Positions 23,073 to 34,404 of a DNA stretch of 64,000 nucleotides are shown here, piece by piece. Made by a program: the position numbers and the translations under genes. Location: NCBI GenBank assembly GCA_039602395.1, contig JBCNJP010000006.1, positions 12,078,952 to 12,142,951 on the forward strand, given 5' to 3'. A model generated the notes under the pieces. The model was given only the letters and a program-made list of their open reading frames with translations. It was not told the origin of the DNA and ran no database searches. Within the stretch, counting starts at the first letter, position 1. The number at the start of each line of letters is the position of its first letter. The stretch is from Deinandra increscens subsp. villosa. Its lineage: Eukaryota; Streptophyta; Magnoliopsida; Asterales; Asteraceae.

Positions 23073-23205
23073 AGGAGGAGGATGTGGCAACCCTAAAACT
23101 TTTGCTTCTTTTCTCAACGACGATAGCAACGACGACAACTGAAACTGCGAATGCTACAACACAAGAATAATTTTCGGGACGAAAATTCCAATTACAAGGG
23201 AAGGA
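23073..23205 (+). other. Two polypurine tracts at the GYP1 3' end
   Basis: AGGAGGAGGA (23073-23082) is followed by TGTGGCAACCC, and AAGGGAAGGA (23196-23205) by the real LTR start TGTGACATCC. The 123 bp between them looks like the start of an LTR. The solo copy at 41607 begins at the homologous upstream position. Confidence 0.75.
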
Positions 23206-25780
23206 TGTGACATCCGAGAATTTCAAGGTTAACTTCTGTTAGACAAACCCCGTTAGTTACGTTATAAGTGTCAACTTAGTAACTAATGCTTAACTAGGCC
23301 GAATACGTCCACGTCCTTTGGTTGATCACCAAACCCGCCCATACATGTTATGTGTTCACTTGTTTATTATCATTATGTGCAATGTAATTTAAAGGTGTGA
23401 TTTAATAATTAGGAAAAGCATGACAATATATGAATCGTGTTTAACTTGCTTAGAATGTGAAATTGACCAACTCTTGGTAACCAGCGAAACTACCGGGCGA
23501 AACTATAGTGTCGCCCGGCAGTCTATGGACTCACTCGTGAACAGAGCTAGTTTCGCCGGCCAGCGAAACTGCCAGCGAAACTAGGCCCTGATATATAACA
23601 TCCTAATAAACCCTAGTTTATACCATTTGCCTCTTTTACACAAAACACACACCACTCTCCATCTGCTCTCTCGAGAAGGCTGGTCAGTTGCGAATCACCA
23701 AGAGACCACCATCATCTCATCTCATCCAATCAGACCCTAGATCGAATCGTAAGTCCCAAAAACTATTTACATGCACTTTTCTATATGTTTTCTTCATAAA
23801 GCATGCCTCAATCTTCATGAACCTGTTAGATCTTCTGATATGATGTGTATACATGCTAGATATGTCATAAAGTTGCTAACTTTACGAGCAAAATTCACCC
23901 ATGTTAGAGATCTAGGTAGATCTAGGTCAAAATATGTGAAAATGGACTTTTTGGTGTTTTAAATGATTTGATGATGTAAACCCATGTTTATGATGCTAGA
24001 GATGCTCCTGTGATGTTCCTAAATGCTTATGTATGCTTAGAAATGAATCACAGGTTGTATAGAGGCTGTTAGAAAGATTTTTGATAGTTTTTCGGGTTTT
24101 TCTAGCGACCAGCGAAACTGTAGGTTCATGTAGCGAAATTAAGTGTATCGTCATGTAGCGAAACTGTGTATAAATCCATATAGCGAAACTGTCAGCGAAA
24201 CTGTAGTGTCGCTGGCGAAACTATGTAGACCTGTTCGGGCGAAATTACCGAGCGAAATTCCTGAACGAAAGTTCAAACCAGTTTCGGGCGAAACTAGGCT
24301 AGCGAAACTGTGCCAACAGTTTCGAGCGAAACTAGCCTAGCGAAACTGTGTCATCGGGTACAGCCTAGCGAAAGTGCTGCCCGTGTACCTAGCGAAATTA
24401 CCTAGCGAAACTGCTAGCGAAATTATGGCCTGACCTAAATCCAAACTTGTGAAATTTACTTAAATGTTATGCCATGACTTACATGATTATGCCATGATGA
24501 TACATGTCTGATTTCTGTATTATGTGAACCCTTGTTTATGATCAACCATCGGTATCGTGTGTTGGTATGTCGAGTCGTAGTCCAACGTACTATGTTATGG
24601 GCCATAATGACGTTAGGTTAATAATTAGACGCGAAACTAATACTTAAGACCTAAACGTGTTCATAGGTCTTCGTTAAGCAACATTTGGATTGATTAGCAA
24701 GTGTAAGCTGAGCAACCTAAGGTGAGTTTCACAAACCCTTTAATTGTGAGCCCGTTTGGGTCACAACGAATACACGTAACGGAAAACAACGCCGACATCT
24801 TGAGGTATTACCAGCGGGGATACCTGCTATGGAAGTTGGAGTGCTTTATGGGGAGCACTTGCAACTGTCCATCCTTGGGATTTCTATTGAAATCCGGAAA
24901 CGAATATTGTGACACTTAAACCTTTTTTTTGGGATTTCAGATGAAATCCAGAATAAACATTTTAATATGACTAGTGTAGGTTAAAGTCTAAACCAAATGA
25001 TATCACATGATTTCTAAGGATGCTTTAAAACTTAAAGACCTCAACTTAGTACTGATGATCTGGAAAGCGAGGGGATGTTGGGTAGATCTACTGAGGGTTT
25101 GACAAACCCTGCTCCGCGGTACACAAATGTGTAACCAACCGGCTGGAGGCCGAACGGAGTGCAATATCAGCCTATTTTAGTTGTGGGCCTCCCAAATGGG
25201 ACACAACTGGAGGCACCAACCATCGGCAAATGCCGAACTCTGTTACGTCAGCTTTCAGCCCTGTACGACTTCCTTAGTGCATGGAGACCGGATTAGCTAC
25301 CCGCGATATCGGTTGACTGCTTTAACTTTTACTTAACTAGTACATATGCAATAACTCAACACTTGGCAATGATTTTGCAAAACAATACTATTTATGTATA
25401 TGTTGATACATACGATTATGAGACCGGGCCAATGCATGTCATGCCCACCGTGAACTCACCAACCGTTAGGTTGACACTAGTGTGGTTTTCACTTTTGCAG
25501 ATCGTTGAAGAGTATCCACTGGAGGTTGGCATGGCTCGTGAAGATATTTATTTTATTAAACTAAATTGGGAACTTGAAATTGAAACCATGACTTGTAAAG
25601 CACGTGGCTAGTGCTAAGATACTGATGTTTTAATTCCGCTGCGTATTTTAAACTGTTTTATTTATGAACATTGGACTTAACCCTGATTCGTTTAGTATTT
25701 GTAACTAATGGTTGTGGTCCTGGTCTAGTCGCGCCCCTTAACGGTATAAACTCCGTTAGTGGTTAGTTGGGGGTGTGACA
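23206..25780 (+). repeat. GYP1 3' LTR
   Basis: It has the same features as the 5' LTR: palindrome at 23493-23518 and GCGAAA array at about 24104-24425. It lacks three bases near 25563 relative to the 5' copy (attaatt versus aatt region). Confidence 0.95.
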
Positions 25781-25785
25781 GAACA
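25781..25785 (+). repeat. Right target-site duplication of GYP1
   Basis: GAACA matches 15204-15208. Confidence 0.95.
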
Positions 25786-26144
25786 ACTCATGAAAACCTA
25801 ATTATAAATGAAGAAAAGATAAAAATGAACCATTAGCAGCGATGAGTTTAGCATACAAATCTCTAATCTAAACTAACTGGAACCGATAAAAAACCCATGC
25901 CGGAAAATCGTAAATGGAGGAAAAGAATTTGATTGAAATAATGAACCTGGAATAGCAAACAGGTTATTAAGGGTTGAAAGGGGCCGTAAAATTCCGATGA
26001 AGGACCAACAGGTAAATGGAGAATAGCGGTGATGAAGACGGATGTGGTGGGTTGATGACGATGAAAGAAAAGGGGGGTAATTAAACACCTGGCGCATACA
26101 TGTATTATACTCTATGAGTCAGCATAGGTTTAGGCCTTTTTTAA
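25786..26144. other. Single-copy-looking intergenic DNA
   Basis: This continues the sequence broken at 15203. A minus-strand frame (26097-25873, MRQVFNYPPFLSSSSTH) has no domain I recognise and a serine-rich start. I do not call it a gene. Confidence 0.4.
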
Positions 26145-26235
26145 TAAAAATACCGGGGCCTGAGTGTTTCGAACCCAGGAGCCGGCTACTAAATATCCAA
26201 GACCTAACCATTGAAGCAAATCAGGGAATCTTTAT
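26145..26235 (-). ncRNA. tRNA-derived SINE-like head
   Basis: On the minus strand a B-box GTTCGAAAC (complement of 26166-26174) lies after an A-box-like 'tcaatggttaggtctt' region near 26222-26205. The two boxes are in the order and at about the spacing of a polymerase III promoter. No anticodon arm could be assigned. Confidence 0.4.
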
Positions 26236-26325
26236 ATCTTCGTAAAGATTGTATATACATTAAACCAGTGTTTATTAGAAAAAGCCACGTAACCATAGGC
26301 AAGTTGTCACTTGTATATATATACA

Positions 26326-26560
26326 ATTTCCTTGTCAATATACCTTTAACCTTTGTCCTATCGAAAAAGAAATAAGATAATATGATTAACTAAAACTTAT
26401 TATTTTAATGGTCAAATATATATTTATCTTTTTTATATAATATTTGAATTTATAATTTTTTGATTATCAACTTAGACAACTAAAACCACATAAATAACCA
26501 AACGCTAAACCAAAAAAGTTGCTTAAATAGAAAAATCATCTACTATAGTAAGTCTTATTT
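26326..26560 (+). repeat. Direct repeat, copy 1 (empty site for the MITE)
   Basis: The block atttccttgtcaatatacct through ctatagtaagtcttat is repeated at 27018-27436 plus 28267-28275. This copy has neither the SINE (27061-27246) nor the MITE (27437-28266). Confidence 0.8.
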
Positions 26561-26561
26561 C

Positions 26562-27017
26562 ACATATCTTTAATATATAATAAATTTATTATATAAAGGG
26601 ACATTCATATTTGATTGACTACCTTGAAATATAGATGACTTATTTTATATGTGAAATTACTTAGTTTCGTAAGTTAAATTTGCTGAAAAGTACAAAAAGA
26701 AAAAAAATGATGAAAAGAAAAAAATCTTGTTTTTTTCTTTTTTTACAACGAATTTCATATACAAAAGTGAATAATTTTGTTACAAAATAGAAAATTTACG
26801 GATCTACATATCATTAAAATATAAAACGAACCTTCCACTATCATGATAATAATGATTATGAATTGATAAAAGGAAAATATAAAACTGGATATTCAATTAT
26901 GACTTTTAACATATAAGCCAAAAATACACATTCTAGAAAAGAAATTAAATATTTATTTATTTTGTTAATGACTTAATCAACAAGTAAACATTCTAGAATG
27001 ATGTTAGATATATTTTA
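26562..27017 (+). repeat. Dispersed repeat copy
   Basis: It is similar over its length to 10368-10823 and non-coding. Confidence 0.75.
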
Positions 27018-27436
27018 ATTTCCTAGTCAATATACCTTTCACCTTTGTCTTGTCGAAGAGGTTCAATCCTTACAGAGTTTTTTAGCGGTGAGTCTGTTTT
27101 CCCCTGAATTGCTGTTTTAGTTGAGTGCATGGCTGATATACGAGTTTTCCCATAAGAGATGTGTCAGTCACTCTCACCCTAGTAGTAAAGATGATCAGGT
27201 GGGTGGGTAATGCCCCCGTCAGTAATCTGAAATCGCCGTTAAAAAATATATGATTAACTAAAACATATTATTTTAACTGTCAAATATGTATTTATCTGTT
27301 TTATATAATATTTGAATTTATAATTTTTTATTAAGAAATCATTACTTTATTATCAAATTAGACAACTAAAACCACATAAATAACCAAACGCTAAACCAAA
27401 AAAGTTGCTTAAATAGAAAAATCATCTACTAAACTA
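27018..27436 (+). repeat. Direct repeat, copy 2, interrupted by a SINE
   Basis: It matches 26326-26550 once the insertion at about 27056-27246 is removed. An extra block ttaagaaatcattactttat is also present only here. Confidence 0.75.
27056..27246 (+). mobile_element. SINE, 5'-truncated
   Basis: It contains a B-box GTTCAATCC (27061-27069) and the 3' block gtaatgcccccgtcagtaat...cgttaaaaaa shared with the SINE at 28868-29084. The A-box side is missing. It interrupts an otherwise collinear direct repeat, which gives its borders. Confidence 0.6.
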
Positions 27437-28266
27437 GGAGAGGTTCAAATGAGAAGTTTATTTTGGGTAAGAAGGATAAGAAAGAATTTCAGCCATTTGA
27501 TCTTGATCTGATAAAAAATAAAGGAGAGGTATACTAGTCTTAGCCACTTTTGTTGACTTTTTATTTATTTCCCTATTTTTTTAAACATTCATAATTTTCT
27601 GACATTATTTTTTTTTTAAAATTACACCATAAAAATAAGCATTTTTTATCTTTAAAACGCATATAGTGTTGCTATATAAAAAAAAATTACTCTTTCGATT
27701 TTTGACACAATGTTCAGATCATTGTGTCATTGTGTCAAAATGTTCAGATCATTGTGTCATTGTGTCGTCTGTCAAAAGTATATATAGTGTTTCTATATAT
27801 TAAATAAATACTCTTTCGGTTTTTGGCACCATATGAAACAATGATCTGAAATTTTGACACAATATGACACAATGATCTGAACATTTTGGACACAATATGA
27901 CATATTGATCTAAACATTTTGACACAATGACACAATGATCTGAACATTTTGATACAATCGAAAGAGTATTTTTTTTTTAATTTTATATATAACAACACTG
28001 TACGTGTTTTAAAGATAAAAAAACACTCGTTTTTATGGTGTAATTTAAAAAAAATGTCGTATCTAAGAGTTATGAAGGTTTAAAAAATGAGGAGAATTTA
28101 ATAAAAAGTCAAAAATACCTTTCTATTTATTGTTTTCTTTAGTTTTTTCTCTAATTCTACCCAGGAAATTTTTGGGCCATAGCTCTTCATAATATTGAAT
28201 ATTTAATGACCATGATTCCTTCTTATCCTTCTTATCCAAACTAAACTTCTCATACTAACTTCACCC
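27437..28266. mobile_element. Foldback MITE, 830 bp, TA target
   Basis: The ends GGAGAGGTTCAAATGAGAAG and, inverted, GGGTGAAGTTAGTATGAGAA continue as an inverted repeat (ggataagaaggataagaa-type) for over 60 bp, with inner inverted arms around 27540-28100. TA flanks both ends. The copy at 26549-26550 is an unfilled site. The centre has imperfect repeats of 'gacacaatgatctgaacatttt' in both orientations. No transposase is present; the ORF at 27744-27998 only translates the repeats. Confidence 0.75.
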
Positions 28267-28275
28267 TAAGTCTTA

Positions 28276-28867
28276 TATTCACTTTTCTTTCTTAACTAAT
28301 TGCTTATGTTATCCTCTTAGTTTAATAAAAAATAAGCTTAGCACCCCCTACCAAGAAGTTAAGGAGCACAACCAAAAAAGGATGCTATCTACTCATCTAA
28401 CAAATGCATGAATAATATATACTTCGCTATTCAATTATATTTTTCATGATATTAATTAATACAAAAACAGCAATAGTATATGTCATATTAGTAATTTGAA
28501 CGGTTTAACCTGTCATACTTTCTAAAGTGGCCCATCACCATACACTACAATCATCACTTATTAAAAAATACTAAGAAAGGAGTTATATTTTTGTAGTTCT
28601 TAACTTCTGTCATGCTCATTATTATAGAAAATAAACATTACATATAAGTAACGAGGTTAGTATTAGTTATTAAATTCATAAAGTTTCAAAAAGGATGGCT
28701 TGGTATTAATAAAGACTCGATGTGAATTCTAATCCCGTGTAGATACGTGGTAATTTAGCTGTTAAAAAAATTGAATAATAATTCATTTGTTGTGGGGGTG
28801 GGGTTGGGGGTGGGGTTTAGGTTCAATAGGTAAAATTATTGGAGTTCAAATGTTGTTTCATTTACAA
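28276..28867. other. AT-rich intergenic DNA with a G-rich tract
   Basis: No gene is visible. The only standout is the G tract at 28794-28815. Confidence 0.6.
28794..28815 (+). other. Potential G-quadruplex
   Basis: Four G runs (5, 4, 5, 4) are separated by T, TT and T. This meets the canonical quadruplex pattern inside otherwise AT-rich DNA. Confidence 0.6.
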
Positions 28868-29084
28868 ATGATCCCTAGCTCAATTGACTAAGGTGAAGTA
28901 CTAAAGACAATAAAGGTGGGAGGTTTTGAGTTCAAATCTCACATGTGACAAAAAATAATAAAAGGGGGTCCAGCATTGACTAGGGAGTTTTCTCACCTAT
29001 GGTGAGTTTCCTCATTATGGGGAATGAATATGATCGGATGTGTGAGTAATTCCCCCGCCAGTCATTCAAATTTATCGTTAAAAG
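28868..29084 (+). mobile_element. tRNA-derived SINE
   Basis: The A-box TAGCTCAATTG (28876-28886) and B-box GTTCAAATC (28930-28938) match the polymerase III consensus with a normal gap. The 3' part (gtaattcccccgccagtcat...tatcgttaaaag) is shared with the truncated copy at 27056-27246. Confidence 0.65.
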
Positions 29085-29702
29085 AATATTATTTCCTTTA
29101 AGGTCAAAGGTTTGAGCTTCGTCAAAGATAAATTTAGTGTAATTTATCGATTAAGAATACAATGGTTTGTCATTAAAAAATCAATCAAATCCACAAATTC
29201 CAACCATATTTAGTTATATCCATTGACGTATCATGGTATCGATATTTAATTCTATAAAGCTATTGGGTCGTATCTCTTCGCTATGGTGTGTTTGGGGAGG
29301 GAGGAGCAGATGCATTTTTAATAAGAGACCGAAAGACATTAGACACTTCTTAGGGATATCAAGTTGTTTTTTTTTTGTTTTTTTTTTTATTTTTTTTGTT
29401 ATCTAGGGGAAATTTCTTCTCTTTGGAGTGGAAGTCTTGATGTAAATTTTCTTTTATCTTTTGTTTGTTTTATCTTCTTCCTAGTTTTGATTTTAATCTT
29501 ATTGGCTATTGAAAAAATATTGGGTTAGTGTCTCACAAAGTGAGAGTTTTTGCTGATTTTAGGAGCAAATTTTAGAGGTGAGTAACAATTTTTCAAATAG
29601 CTAGCTAAGACCTAGACATCTAGAGTTTTTAGAACAAAATTATTACAATTTATACCCTACAAAATTTATAGGTACTTACTACACTTACATCTCCACATTC
29701 TA
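29085..29702. other. AT-rich intergenic DNA
   Basis: Nothing recognisable except T-rich low-complexity sequence at about 29367-29400. Confidence 0.6.
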
Positions 29703-30113
29703 TGTTAACACCCGTATACGTCATGTATAGGGCTATACGCGACTTATATATAAAAAACAGAATTATGTCACACTCTGATGTGTGTTAGTACGAGGGGCCA
29801 GTATTATACGTCGCGTATGGGACTATACGTAGCGTATACGTGGCCATATGTTTTTTGGTGGTGGGGTTTTCTAGGAGTAAACGACACGCATAAAGGCTAC
29901 ATGTTGGTGCCTATACGCACGTACAGAGGTATACTCGACGTATAGTGTAAGAATCGTAATTCTCATTGAGAAATACCAAAGGGAACATCCCCTATATAGT
30001 ACATACAAGGATACGAAAAAGAAACAATATATCCTAAACTTTGGGAGCAAGTTACATAAAAACAATATACAATAATATACCCAAATTATATCGAATGGCA
30101 TTTTTGGTTAACA
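29703..30113 (-). repeat. COP-J 3' LTR
   Basis: 411 bp with perfect TGTTAAC/GTTAACA ends. It contains repeated TATACG motifs, including palindrome-like ATACGTCGCGTAT (29806-29818) and ATACGTAGCGTAT (29825-29837). Confidence 0.75.
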
Positions 30114-30120
30114 GTCCCCC

Positions 30121-30690
30121 ATAATTTAAGCCGCAGAAGACCAAAGTCACAAACTGGACCGAAAGTGGATGGACAACTGCTTGGGTAGCCCTTTCGTGAA
30201 AATATATGTGTATTAATAATTGGCTAGGACTTGTAGACCCTTGACCTACCCGATTCGAACTTTATCTCAAACAAAGTGGATATCCATTTCAATGTGTTTG
30301 GTACGCTGATGCTGAACTGGATTTTAAGAGAGAAATGACCGAGATATTATCTGAATATATTAGTGCAGCTTTGCAAAACTGGACATGAAGTTCGAGGAGG
30401 AGGTTACGAATCCAATTGGTTTCTGCAACTGTGTTAGCAACAACCCGATATTCTACCCCAACACTATAACGAGAAATTATTGATGACATTTAGAGGTCCA
30501 AGATATTAGATTTCCACCTATGTAAACACAATATTTAGATGTCAAGCGACGGGAGTCAAGACAACCACCCCAATCTGCATCCGAGTAGGCCGTGAGAGTC
30601 GTAAACTAAGATGGCAATATCTGAAGGTTGTAGTACAAAGTCCCTTTAATATAAAAAAAACCGTGCATGAATAAACAAATTTGCTGAATG
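30121..30690 (-). pseudogene. COP-J pol remnant (RT end and RNase H)
   Basis: Minus-strand blocks in order are CLFMHG, KGTLYY, AYSDADWGGCLDSRR, VEYRVVANTVAETNWIRNLL and, after a frame change, a QHQRTKHIEMD-like end. These are the hallmark segments at the end of copia pol. A piece between CLFMHG and KGTLYY is missing relative to intact elements, and several frames are broken. The longest open part is 30289-30489. Confidence 0.75.
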
Positions 30691-30694
30691 GTGT

Positions 30695-31811
30695 GACAGC
30701 CTGTCTTTTTAGGCTTTTTCTTGATTTAAATAAACTTTAACTGATATAAATGTTGTTGAACATTTATTTGATTGACTGTTGTTGACATTAGCAATTAGGG
30801 TTTGGGTAACCATCACTATACGAGCATGCACTTAAGTTTCGACGTTTTATACTTTAATGATTTTATGTAGATTATAATCTATGATTTTATGAGAATATTT
30901 TGTCATATCATGTGACAATTATACTTATAATTTTAGACGATACATATGTATACATATATCTACATTATATTATATTATTTTATGTGACGAGGTGTCACGT
31001 AATGATACATAACAATTTCATGATTATATGTGAGTTATACCTATGGTGTCGTGATTTCATGTTCACAATTTTATGTGATCTAAAAGAAATATGTAACATG
31101 AATTACTTCATGATTTTATGTGGCGAAACAAAGTTTATATATTTTATAAATGTCATACGTTAGACATGTTTGGACGTATGCTTACACGTATTCATACGCT
31201 TAAAGTTAGTTTTCACATAAATTAGGTCTTGTTTGAAGGAAATATTGCTTAAATAACATAAATATTCATCCACCATTACTAAAAATCTGAAATAATATCA
31301 ACAAATTTTATCTTAAACGTCACCAACATATATAATAGACTAATAGTGGTCATAATTTTTGAAAACCTAAAACTCTTTCATTGTAATTTTTATAATTGTT
31401 GACCCCAACATTGGCAGCTAAACCACAACTATGTTCCATCATTGGTTGGTAGATGAAGATACAATAAACAAATATTGCATCAGTGGCTGGAATTGATTAT
31501 TGCAAGAGTATTTTGATGAGGAACTGAATGCTGCATAATCACTCCCAAAACATACATGCAAACATCCCCTAAGTTGTGTTGCTTCTATGCGGACTATGTT
31601 ACTAGATTAAGAGGCAAGAAAAACACATACGAAATTGTCAAGTTATTGGGAATTTTATATGAGTGCATGAAATATCACGGTTATACTTTCTTTTGGCAGG
31701 AAGGTTATGGGCTACATCGAGTGATAAATTCCAAGATGTTCTGCAGATTTACAATTGATGTATAAAGGATTATGGGTGGAGCACCCATTTGACAGGAAGT
31801 CAATTGATTTA
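30695..31811. other. Unassigned AT-rich DNA
   Basis: It starts TGTGACAGCC, like an LTR edge, but I found no matching end. An ORF at 31556-31765 (MQTSPKLCCFYADYVTRL) has no known domain. A 17-bp block acaggaagtcaattgat at 31792 recurs at 32667 on the other side of the MITE. Confidence 0.4.
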
Positions 31812-32651
31812 GGTGCTGTTTGTTTTTTAAGATGTAAATTGTCTGCAGTCTACGGACCATATCTGCAGACATCTATAGCAGAAGAGGTGGACTAAACATC
31901 TGCAGTCTGTAAGAAGAAGAGTGTTTGTTTTTTAATTTCTGCAGACTGCTAAAATAAACAGAGTTTTAAATAAATCATTTTTTAAACTTATAAATAACTA
32001 CCATTCAATCATTTTATTTTCTTCCGTATATTTTAACCAACAAATTTTTTTCTAAAACAAATTTCTTTTAAATAAAATTTCAAAAATATTTTATAAAAAT
32101 TGTTCAAACAATGTTTTTAAACAACTATTTTTTTATTAAATAAATGTTTAAAAACGTTTTGTCTAATAATTGTTTAAAATATGTTTTTTGAAAATAACTT
32201 TTTAAAAATGTATTTAAAAACGAAACTTTTTAAAAAAAATAAAAAAACATTTAAAAAAAACATTTTTAAAAAACGTTTTTTAAAAATAATTGTTTAAAAT
32301 GTTTTTTTTTACTTTTTAAAAGGCGTTTTTTTAAAAATGGTTAAATAAGTTTTTTAAAAGTTGTATAAAATATTAAAAACCTTTTAAGAAGTTTCTTTTA
32401 GAAAAAACTTAAAAAAACTATTTAAAAATATTTTTTTAATGAAAAAACAGTTTAAAAAGAAGGTTAGAAGATGTTAGAAGATGTCAGAAGTGGCTGTGTC
32501 ATATCTGCACTAAGAAGAGCTTGCGCATATATTTTTTAATGAAACGTCTTCGGAGAAACAAACAGTATGCAGACCTAAATGTCTGCGCGTGGTCTGCGCG
32601 ACGCAGACATAAGTGGACAGGAAGAGCTTTTGCAGAAAAACAAACACCACC
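31812..32651. mobile_element. Tourist-like MITE, 840 bp, TTA target duplication
   Basis: The ends GGTGCTGTTTGTTTTT and, inverted, GGTGGTGTTTGTTTTT are flanked by TTA on both sides (31809-31811, 32652-32654). Such ends and targets are those of PIF/Harbinger-derived MITEs. Subterminal 'ctgcagac' motifs occur on both sides; the centre (31970-32450) is A/T low complexity. There is no coding. Confidence 0.8.
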
Positions 32652-33350
32652 TTAGTTATTCCTATAACAGGAAGTCAATTGATGTTGGAGCACCCATTTT
32701 ACAGTCTTTTATCACCTCTATTAGCATGGTTTAAAGTTGATAATAATTTAAGTCGACCTCTCAGGCTCATAATCTTGAGTCAAGATTTGAATGGTAGTTA
32801 CCGTTCTGCCATTGAGGTAGAATCTTTTATTTGAAACTTCGTTTTATCTATTTGTTAACCCTGTAGTTTAGTAAAATTTGGAAGTCTTGAAGGATATATA
32901 TTCTAAATTTTGATTGATGTAAAAAAAAAATCATGCCCAAAAGGAAACAAAACACCACTTAGTGAATAGCTTATTTACATGGGCTACGAGTTTTATTTGT
33001 AGCATGAGCATGATGCCATTTACATGCCCAAAATGAAGCCAAGTATCATAAATATTTCATTTCCTATTCCAAGCCAATGTTGATTGTTTATAAAAAGTCA
33101 ACCAAATATCTCAAACATTAAATATCCGTAAACGTAAATAATGATACATGATGCTACTAACAAAAATGGATCCAAACAAAAATGTCGCAATTGAAATGGA
33201 TCCAAACAACAACCAAAACTAACCTCGATCTAATAGATAATTGATGCTACTAACAAAACTAACACATATAATGTATGTCCAACTATTGTCTAGCTTTCTT
33301 TTGTGGGTATTTTTTGAGTAGTTTTGTTTTTTTCTGTAAAACAAAATTGA

Positions 33351-33370
33351 ATATGGGTTCGAACCCATAT
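33351..33370. repeat. Perfect 20-bp palindrome
   Basis: ATATGGGTTCGAACCCATAT reads the same on both strands and contains a B-box-like GTTCGAACC in both orientations. Confidence 0.8.
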
Positions 33371-33486
33371 CTCAAATAAAGTAAATAAAAAAAATGTTTT
33401 TATGAGTTGATACACAAATTTATCGGCATCCATTATGGTAAATATTCTTATGACCAATCCAGTTACTCACCTTATTTTTTTCATGA

Positions 33487-33720
33487 GTACCGTGTTGTAA
33501 ATTGTCGCCGTACCGTATCGCACTAACAGAAACAAATACCGCGTTGTAAATTATCATGTCATCGCAATGTGCGAATAAAAAACGAATAACGCGTTATAAA
33601 CTGTCGCCTTACGTATTGCATATCACCACACGAATAACCGTGTTGTAAATTGTCGCCGTACTATTGGATCTCACCACACGAAGAACCGCGCTACTAGCAG
33701 CAACGCGCTAATAGTTCCAC
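33487..33720 (+). repeat. Minisatellite, about 50-bp period
   Basis: Four units plus a partial start with accg(c/t)gttgtaaattgtcgcc near 33489, 33538, 33588 and 33637. A diverged unit recurs at about 34100-34140 and ends near cggctagt, a possible Helitron-type terminus. Confidence 0.7.
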
Positions 33721-34232
33721 TTGTGTTAAAATAATAATAAAGTTTGCATTTAATAAATTGCTAATATATCTGTAAAGAGATTTCCTCCTTGAGGCTTACA
33801 CATATTTTTTGATATGTTAAGATTATCAAAGCCATACTTTATAGTATTTGAACTAATAATATTTTGGTCATCATCACTTTTAGCATGAAGTTGTCCATTT
33901 AAGATTGATGATTACACATGTAGGTACATGTTTTGATAAATAACATTAGAAATTGACACCACTTGTTTAAATATTAAATATTTTAAAAAAACAGGCACCA
34001 GCCTAAGAAACGAAATTTACTTACAGATTATTATAAAAAACTACTAACCTTCTCGACCAATTATATAAACTTGTCATGCCGCCATAACGCGCGAACAGAA
34101 GACGAATAACACGCTATACACTGTCGCCACCGCAACGCGCGTGCATACGGCTAGTATAAAAGAATACACATTTGGAAAAAAATATATAAAAATATACGTA
34201 TTTAGAAAATATAAAATAAACGTTTTAATAAC

Positions 34233-34235
<3 letters not shown>

Positions 34236-34275
<40 letters not shown>
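34236..34275. repeat. TA dinucleotide microsatellite
   Basis: About 20 TA units. ORFs on both strands through this tract (34074-34379) are artefacts of YIYIY repeats. Confidence 0.9.
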
Positions 34276-34278
<3 letters not shown>

Positions 34279-34404
34279 CTGTGTATACGAATAATGTATT
34301 TTGTTGAATTGTGCGATACAAACCCTCCAAATGTTAGAATTATATAATTATAGATACATATAAAAATACGTATAAACATATAAGTAAATTTGAGTACACG
34401 TTAT

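Larger units (their letters stand above)
15209..25780 (+). mobile_element. GYP1: complete young Ty3/gypsy chromovirus-like element
   Basis: The element has two LTRs of 2578 and 2575 bp, an initiator-Met primer-binding site at 17790, gag-pol in the order gag, protease, RT, RNase H, integrase, a polypurine tract at 23196 and GAACA duplications. The order and the C-terminal tail after integrase ([18 protein letters not shown]) fit the Tekay/Del chromovirus group. By eye the LTRs differ at about seven bases plus one 3-bp indel. Gag has a nonsense codon and pol a one-base frameshift, so this copy should not be autonomous. Confidence 0.95.
29703..30694 (-). mobile_element. COP-J: 3' end of a copia element, minus strand
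   Basis: The LTR at 29703-30113 is bounded by TGTTAACC and GTTAACA. On the minus strand it is preceded by a purine tract (complement of 30114-30120) and by remnant RNase H. The element is truncated near 30694, where other sequence starts with TGTGACAGCC. Confidence 0.75.
32655..34404. other. AT-rich intergenic DNA with repeats
   Basis: No gene supported. It includes the palindrome at 33351-33370, the minisatellite at 33487-33720, a related block at 34083-34150, and a TA microsatellite at 34236-34275. Confidence 0.6.

Noticed and set aside
34074..34379. Membrane-protein-like ORFs on both strands
   Set aside because: They are produced by the TA microsatellite and AT-rich flanks.
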